A stretch of DNA of 64,000 nt from Megachile rotundata (taxonomy: Eukaryota; Arthropoda; Insecta; Hymenoptera; Megachilidae), in NCBI RefSeq assembly GCF_050947335.1, contig NC_134997.1, positions 8,060,001 through 8,124,000 of the forward strand. The letters run 5' to 3'. The notes under the pieces are model-generated. The model made no database searches, had not been told where the DNA came from, and saw nothing but the letters and a program-made list of their open reading frames with translations. Within the stretch, counting starts at the first letter, position 1. Each line of letters opens with the position of its first letter. The position numbers and the translations under genes were made by a program. Positions 57,111 through 64,000 of the stretch are shown in pieces.

Positions 57111-59850
57111 AATATATAAAATTCAATTAACGATAATCAAATATAGAATACAATTCAAAATGAAGGAATAATAACCAAAAAATTCATCAAACATTTTAAC
57201 AAAAAAATTTGTCATCTTCCAATAGTAAAAATACTTCGAGTTACAAATATTTCCCCGATAAAATTTCACGATCAAAATATTTTGTCCTTGAAATTCCGTT
57301 TCGCAGGAAGATTCGCACGATAATGAATACTAAATGATTTACAAGCTTCGTTTGGAAAGGCCATCATAATGAATTCATCCGAGCGCCTAATGCACTCACG
57401 TACAAATGTGTGTACACTTTAGCAGAGCTCGCGAGACATAAATGCCTCGCAGTCGGTCGACAGAAGACGTTCTCCCGTGTCTAATTTTGTTCGGATGAGG
57501 CTGCTGTTGCTAAAAAGAGTGTCGAAACGCTTAAAAGTACGCCGGAAATGGGAATTCCTTTCCCGAGTCCACGTTAATGGACCCGGCCCACGTGCAATTC
57601 TCTTGGCAACGTTTTGCCGATCCTGCGGTTCTTCCACGCTCGCTTAAGCGTTACAAAAATATCCTTCCTATACTACAACGACCAAACCAATAATCCTTGT
57701 GCTCTGATCCGCTTAAAACACCTTCATATATCGGAAACACATTTATACATCCTAGCAGAAAAATTTAAAAACGTTTCAAACAATTACATTAACAATTATG
57801 GTACATAAATTTAAAGTAGAAATGTTATGTGTGTTGGTAGAAAAAATATTTCTAAAAATAAATGGCATTACAAGAATATACAAATAAATATTATTGTGAC
57901 AATACATAAATAAAAATTATTAAATAGTATAACATAATTGTCTTAAATAAATAACTTTCCTGCAGCTGTCTAAATTAGTGTTCAAAAATATTTAAAATGT
58001 TATTGAAAGACTTTTTCGAACCTCAGTACAATAACCAATATTAAACAAGCAATATTTTTTAGCGATTCGATGGAGAAAATTCATGATCGTTCCAAGGGGT
58101 TTGAATTTGCCGCCAGTCGTCGCGCGGCTTAGACAAAATGGCGGGCGCTTAGCAATGGCTGTCCGAAGGACGCGAGTCATCTGGTGTCCCGATCGAGATC
58201 GCTGTTATTGTATCGAATGCATAAATCTCCGGTTTATTGGTGTTATATGCAAAGCAGGAGGAATCCTCGGAACCAGTCCAGACTCTCCAGGAACTTAATA
58301 ATAATGCGTCCCGTCGTAGATCGACGCTCGTCTCTATGTTTATACGTGTACATACACGCGATAGCGATCGGTGTGGACTTATTTAATTTGGAGGGGACCG
58401 GTTGGCCTCCCGAGTTGTTTGCAGAACGATCGTTAACGTTGATTTATACGCTCATTCGTTTCCACGATGAACTCTTTCCCCTCCCTGTGATTCTTCGTGG
58501 TTCTGCTAGCCACAAAAATATACGAGTTTCGGAGACACGTGTTCCGTGAGAGCGAAACGAGGCTGCTTTGCTAATAAGCCTTTTAAAAAATTGCCGTAGA
58601 CCTTTTACGGAACGTGAGAAATATGGAGAAGTCTCTTTTTGCGTGATAATTGAATAGCTTGTATCGGAGGTGCGACTATCGATTACTTATATTTTATAGA
58701 CAAGAGCGAGACTTAAGATGGCGCTGAAGTTCTTTAGAAATTTTTAAGGATCAAGAATTGAATAACAGGATTAGGCGAGTGTGTTTGTAAGTGTCAAGAG
58801 GTAATGTTGTAACGAGGATGATGAGGTAAACGAGAGTACGAAAGATGCCTGTTAGGGAGAGATAAGGGTTCAGAACGCGACACGGATGTCTGGGAAACCG
58901 AGGATTTGTATGCAGTTTTACTGTGCCATTCTCAGGCTGGGAAACAGCCGAAATTCTAATTAGGACTTAGGGTGGCTGAAGCTTCTTCTTGCTCTTGAGG
59001 CAAGTTAAGACAATGTCAGGCTTCATGCAAACTTGTACCGCGGAGTTAAAGGCATCAAACTTCGGCAAAACCTTCTTGCTGCTTTAATTGTCACCGCAGA
59101 CAGAAGGAAAATGCAAATTGTGCTGTTTTCGAAAAATTGAATGCTTTCGAAGCCTGCCGTAGAATATAAATTTTATTAATTTTAAAGCATAACTTATCAG
59201 CATCCATTATTCTAAAAATTTATCGATTACAAGTTAAATCGGAGTACTTTTTTTATTTCTTTTTTCTTCCTCTTATCTCGAGTTAGCAAATTACGGGAGC
59301 TTAATTTAATTGAAGTTAGCAGCGATGAAATTGTGACGGAAGGTTTATTTTCAGCTAACTTGCGACGTTCGGGATTGGTATTTTGGAAGACGGTGTTGGA
59401 ATACAGGAGAAAATTAGGTGTCAGGAAGCAGCGTGCGGTTGACGGGCAAGGAAGAAGCACGAAGGACGAAAAGGAGAAGAAAAAGCATGTTTGAAACGTC
59501 GATGCAACTCCGCGGGGAGCTGCGACGGATACGCAGGAATAAGGTACACGATATACAAGGATGTCCTGCCAGGATAAAGGAAGTAGCTGGCTGTAACAGG
59601 TCCTCCTTCCTCGAATTTCTCTGACATTCTCGAGGAAAACTTGGACTTTACGAGCTTCCGCTAAATTCGCTGGAACTTCTTGCTACGACAAGGTCAGCCT
59701 CGTAATCTTCCTTCACCTTTAAACTTTCAATCAGCTTCTTTGCTCCACTCGTATATTGCTAGTTTGTTAAAAAATTGAAAGAATTGGATGCGAATTTTTT
59801 TAGTATTGAATATTGTTGCTTTGTAATATTATTGCATTTATTTAGCAATT
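57111..59850. other. Unique region with several GC-richer islands
   Basis: Unusually long repeat-free stretch for this window. Islands lie at 57290-57650, 58060-58680 and 59260-59730. Small frames (for example 58184-58549 +, 121 codons, and 59418-59624 + opposed by 59421-59627 -) have no recognisable domain, signal peptide or splice context. It could include exons too short to recognise or conserved noncoding elements. Confidence 0.4.
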
Positions 59851-59854
59851 GTTA

Positions 59855-61148
59855 GTCGACGTTCATTTATTAGATGTTCGATTATTGGGTAGTCAGTTAT
59901 AAAGAGTTTCAGTATAGGACGTTCAATTATTGGACATTAGGTTATTAGACGTTCAATTATTGGATCTTACGTTGTCAGACAATTATCGAATGACGTTCAA
60001 TTATTCGATACTAAATTATTAGAGGTTCGATTATTGGACGTTTTATTATTAGACGTTCAATTATTGAATATTCGATTATCAGACGTTCAATTATTGGACG
60101 TTAGATTAGACGTTCTATTATGGAACATTCAATTATTGGATGTTCGATTATTGGTCATACAATTATTGGACATTCGATCGTTAAACGATTATTTTTAATA
60201 AAAGAAAATTTTCTTTTTTAATTTATTTTGACGATATGAGATTGATATTTATATTATTGCTTTCTTTAATTCCATTAATTGGATTAATAGACGTTCAATT
60301 ATTCAACGATCAATTATTAAGAGTTCGATAATAAGATGGTCGATTATTAGATGTTCAATTATTGGACGTTCGATTATTAGACGTTCAATTCTCAGTTCAA
60401 TTATTAGACTTTCATGAAATGTTCGGATATCGATTATTAGAAGTTTGAGTATTAGACGTTCAATTATTGAATGTTCAATTCTGAACCGTTTGATTGTTAA
60501 TGGATTATTAGAAGTTCGACTATTAAATGTTCAATTATAGGACGTTCAATTATATGATGTTCAATTATTGGGTGTTCAATTATGATTATTAAAAGTTCAA
60601 CTGTTAGACATTCAAGTATAGGACGTTCAATTATGATGATTAGAAGTGCGACTATTAGACGTTCAATTATAGAACGTTAAATTATTGGATGTTCAATTAT
60701 TGGACGTTCCATTATGATGATTAGAAGTTCGACTATTAGATGTTCAATTATAGGACGTTAAATTATTGGATGTTTAATTCTGAATCGTTTGATTGTTAGA
60801 CTTTTATTAAACGTTCACTTACCAATTATTAGAAGTTCGACTACTAAATGTTCAATTATAGGACATTCAGTTATAGGACGTTCAATTATTGGACGTTCAA
60901 TCATTGAACGTTCAATTATGATTACTATTAAATATTCAATTATTGGACGTTCAATTACGATGATTAGAAGTTCGACTATTAGATGTTCAATTATAGGACG
61001 TTAAATTATTGGATGTTCAATTCTGAATCGTTTGATTGTTAGACTTTCATTAAACGTTCACTTACCAATTATTAGAAGTTCGACTATTAAATGTTCAATT
61101 ATAGGACGTTCAGTTATAGGACGTTCAATGATTGAACGTTCAAAAATC
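59855..61148. repeat. ACGTTCAATTATTGG array with higher-order copies
   Basis: Units of 14-16 bp (TTAGACGTTCAATTATTGGA) fill about 1.3 kb, interrupted near 60185-60285. A long block beginning TTCTGAATCGTTTGATTGTT recurs at 60778 and 61021 (243 bp), with a diverged earlier copy near 60479. Self-complementary GAACGTTC and AACGTT occur often. Confidence 0.92.
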
Positions 61149-61740
61149 ATCTCCCAAAGAATTCCAACAAATTCTTTGGAAGTGAACCACCCTGTACACG
61201 AACATACACGCATCGAAGAATACTGCAGAAACGTGTTCGCGATGCCGAAGCGAGTCAGCTGAATCGCGTTCGTACGAGATAAATCGAAACGCTTTCGTGG
61301 AAGCCAGATAAGCCTCCACGGTTTTGATACGTGACATCGTCTTGCACGATTGATTCTTTTTTTCGCCGCGTGGGTGCCACCCCGACGAAAATGGATTTAA
61401 TATTTCCATTCGCGACGCGGATCGATATAAATGCAAATTAGGGAGGCGCGATTCTTCGTCGGACCGAACCGTCGCTGGTGAAAAAGAGAAGAAGAAACGT
61501 GGCCGATGAGCCGGGACCGATTTTCAATCGGCCGCGCGTTTAGTCGACAACGGGATTATGCTCGAACCCGGAGTCGTCTCGACGGACGGATTAATGGATT
61601 TCCAGGGAAACGGTCGCAACTCGAAAGAAAAGTGGACCGAGATTACACCGTACTTAAAAATACATCGACGTCGAGGACGCGATCGAAGCGCAGTGGGTAA
61701 ATTATTATTGTCGTGAGATTTGTCACGTTTGTTGACAAAC
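61149..61740. other. Unique GC-richer island
   Basis: 61160-61710 is unique and CpG-rich. Frames on opposite strands (61140-61436 -, 61506-61700 +) show Arg-rich composition typical of chance frames in CpG-rich DNA. Confidence 0.4.
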
Positions 61741-61744
61741 AGAC

Positions 61745-62005
61745 TAATATTCGAATTTTTAGGTTTTTAGTTTTGGAATTTTGAGATTTTTGGATTTCGG
61801 GATTTTGGATCCTGGATATTGGAATTTTAATAATTTTTGGAATTCAGGAAATTTTGGAAATTGTAGGAATTTTGGGAATTTCTGGAATTCTTAGAATTCT
61901 TTAATTTCTTGGAATTCTTGGAAGTCTTGGAAGTCTTGGAATTCTTGGAATTCTTGGAATTTTTTGAATTCTCTTGAATTCTTGGAATTCTTTCAATTTT
62001 CCTAC
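61745..62005. repeat. GGAATTCTT array (downstream copy)
   Basis: 9-bp GGAATTCTT and GGAAGTCTT units, densest at 61890-62000. The same word family as the intronic array at 37.2-38.1 kb. Confidence 0.88.
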
Positions 62006-62850
62006 TTTTCAACATTAAGGCTCTGAAAATATGACATGTTCGAATATTTAAATCGCACAATAATGAACCTAAAGAATTCAGAAATTATAGAACTAATATC
62101 TTGAAAATGGTGAAATTCCAAAATTTCGAAACTGACTGTACAACGTAAAAATACCGAAGCCGTAAAATATCAATACAATAATATTAAATTTACAAACCCA
62201 ATAAAAGCCGAGTCAGTAATTTAATTTCCGATATTGCAAATTATCCGGAAAAGAGCTAGAGCACGAAATTCGAGATCTCATTATTTCGATTCTCGGAACG
62301 TCAATCAATCCGTGGCATCAAAGAGCACGTCTAATTAAAGCGAAAACAATAGTGTCGAAATTCTTCGACAAAATGGTTCTCAGTTAAAATGGATCGCGTT
62401 GCGTCACATCTTCTCCCAGGATAACCCGATACAATGGGAAACATCACAAAGCAAGGTTATTGTCGTCTGTTCGCTACTGATAGGGCTAAACCGTGGCTCA
62501 GTATCAAATTAACGTTTATGATAGGTCTCCATTCAAATCTGGCTTAAGGCCTCTGACATATTACAGTTACCTGGAATCTGGACACCCGTCACGTATACAA
62601 CTCTCATTAACCTAATTGTTCGCTACATAATTACCATTCACATTCGTGTATATCCTACAAATGAATTTCCGGTTAATTTGAACGATTGATGAAAATTAAT
62701 TGATACGTAAATTTATTTCGATAGAATTTCAGTCATTTTATTTTTTAAGTTTTTTGTAGCAATTTTGTCTAATTTCAATTATTGCTTAATGATCAAATGG
62801 TGTACTAATAAGATATATTATGTGTGTTGTTATTATACGATTCAACAAAT
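62006..62850. other. Unique segment
   Basis: 62230-62640 is moderately GC-rich. The rest is AT-rich. No gene is supported. Confidence 0.4.
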
Positions 62851-62854
62851 AAAA

Positions 62855-62955
62855 CTTGAGAGGTTAGGTTTGGTTAGTGTTCGTATTCACTTGAGAGGTT
62901 ATGTTCGTATTGATTTCAGAGGTTATGTTCGTATCGACTTGAGAGGTTAAGTCAA
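62855..62955. repeat. 24-bp GAGAGGTTATGTTCGTAT repeat
   Basis: Four units of about 24 bp, the first being a variant with an insertion (AGGTTAGGTTTGGTTAG). The short + frame with RGYVRID repeats is a translation of it. Confidence 0.85.
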
Positions 62956-62959
62956 TATT

Positions 62960-63955
62960 ATACTGGATGTTTTAAATTATGTTATTTTAAAATTGTAAAT
63001 ATTCAAAAAGAACATTAATACCACAGTAACTTAATATTTTCAAGACTGTATATTATTTGTCATTTTTAAATAACAAATATTCAAAATGACCACCATTGAC
63101 ATCAAAGTAATTTAATATTTTTTAATTACATATTGTATGTATACATATCATACATTATTTACATATTTTTTATTTGTCTCTTTAAAATAAGAAATATTAA
63201 AAATGATCATCATCAGAATTAAAATAATAAATTTTTGTGATCATGTATTATGTAATCTTATTTATTATTCATATATTACTTGTTATTTTAAAATTGCACA
63301 TAAGTGACCATCATCAACATCAAATTAATGTAACATTTTTTAATTGTACATTATAAAAATTATTATATATTATTCATAAACTATTTGCTATTTTAAAATT
63401 GTAAATAAGTGACCACAATCAACATCAAAGTAATGCAAAATTTTTTAATTATACATTATAAAAATTATTATATATTATTCATAAATTATTTGCTATTTTA
63501 AAATTGTAAATAAGTGACTACAATCAACATCAAAGTAATGCAACATTTTTTAATTATACATTATAAAAATTATTATATATTATTCATAAACTATTTGCTA
63601 TTTTAAAATTGTAAATAAGTGACCATCATCAACATCAAAGTAATGCAACATTTTTTAATTATACATTATAAAAATTATTATATATTATTCATATATTATT
63701 TTTTATTTTAAAATTGTAAATAAGTGACCACAATCAACATCAAAATAATGCAACATTTTTTAATTATACATTATAAAAATTATTATATATTATTCATAAA
63801 TTATTTGCTATTTTAAAATTGTACATAAGTGACCACAATCAACATCAAAGTAATGTAACATTTTTTAATTATACATTGTAAAAATTATTATATATTATTC
63901 ATAAATTATTTGTTATTTTAAAATTGTACATAAGTGACCATCATCAACATCATTA
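62960..63955. repeat. 105-bp AT-rich satellite at the right edge
   Basis: The word AAGTGACCA (or AAGTGACTA) recurs with AAGTGAC at about 63302, 63407, 63512, 63617, 63722, 63827 and 63932, an exact 105-bp period. More diverged copies extend left to about 62960. The unit contains AACATCAAAGTAATG, CATTTTTTAATTATACATTA and ATTTGCTATTTTAAAATTGT. The last unit breaks off at about 63950. Confidence 0.93.
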
Positions 63956-64000
63956 TAACTATACTTTCTTTATTCCACATAAATATTCGTCGTATGATAC

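Noticed and set aside
53378..59627. Scattered frames of 60-130 codons in downstream islands
   Set aside because: They overlap one another on opposite strands, differ in no way from chance frames in CpG-bearing DNA, and match nothing I recognise.

Overview
The window looks like nuclear DNA of an insect, most likely a hymenopteran and perhaps a bee. It is very AT-rich, it is broken by short islands of higher GC that keep many CpG dinucleotides, it is crowded with simple minisatellites, and it contains one spliced gene with GT-AG introns. I found no recognisable transposase, reverse transcriptase, rRNA, tRNA or bacterial-style operon. The species assignment is inference from composition and style.

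One gene is well supported, on the + strand. Exon 1 of its coding sequence (10321-10474) sits about 32.7 kb from exon 2 (43222-43358), which is followed by a 461-bp intron and a long terminal exon (43820-46114). The splice phases agree (phase 1, then phase 0). The joined product is 861 residues: a basic N-terminus, a short canonical leucine zipper encoded almost entirely by exon 2, a strongly acidic stretch, a long low-order Ser/Pro-rich body with basic and phosphorylation-type motifs, and a cysteine-rich C-terminus. I do not recognise the family and give no gene symbol.

Region by region: 1-10320 is upstream DNA with tandem arrays (205, 207, 180, 23 and 40 bp units). It ends in a roughly 200-bp nested repeat that runs to within about 120 bp of the start codon. 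The giant intron (10475-43221) is mostly tandem repeats of many unrelated unit lengths, separated by unique GC-richer islands. Its most striking part, at 27.0-28.2 and 29.9-30.6 kb, is two related arrays of the inverted repeat CGTGGGTCA / TGACCCACG, spaced about every 113 bp. Another array at 22.3-22.6 kb carries a similar inverted motif with the same 4-base gap. Downstream of the gene (46115-64000) are a probable 3' UTR, then more minisatellites (including ACGCGT, CACATATG and ACGTTC arrays), then a 105-bp AT-rich satellite at the right edge. No second gene could be supported.

Many arrays have 8-11 bp units built round AATT, about one DNA helical turn. They probably make long curved or nucleosome-phasing DNA. 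Open reading frames inside these arrays are repeat translations and are not annotated as genes.
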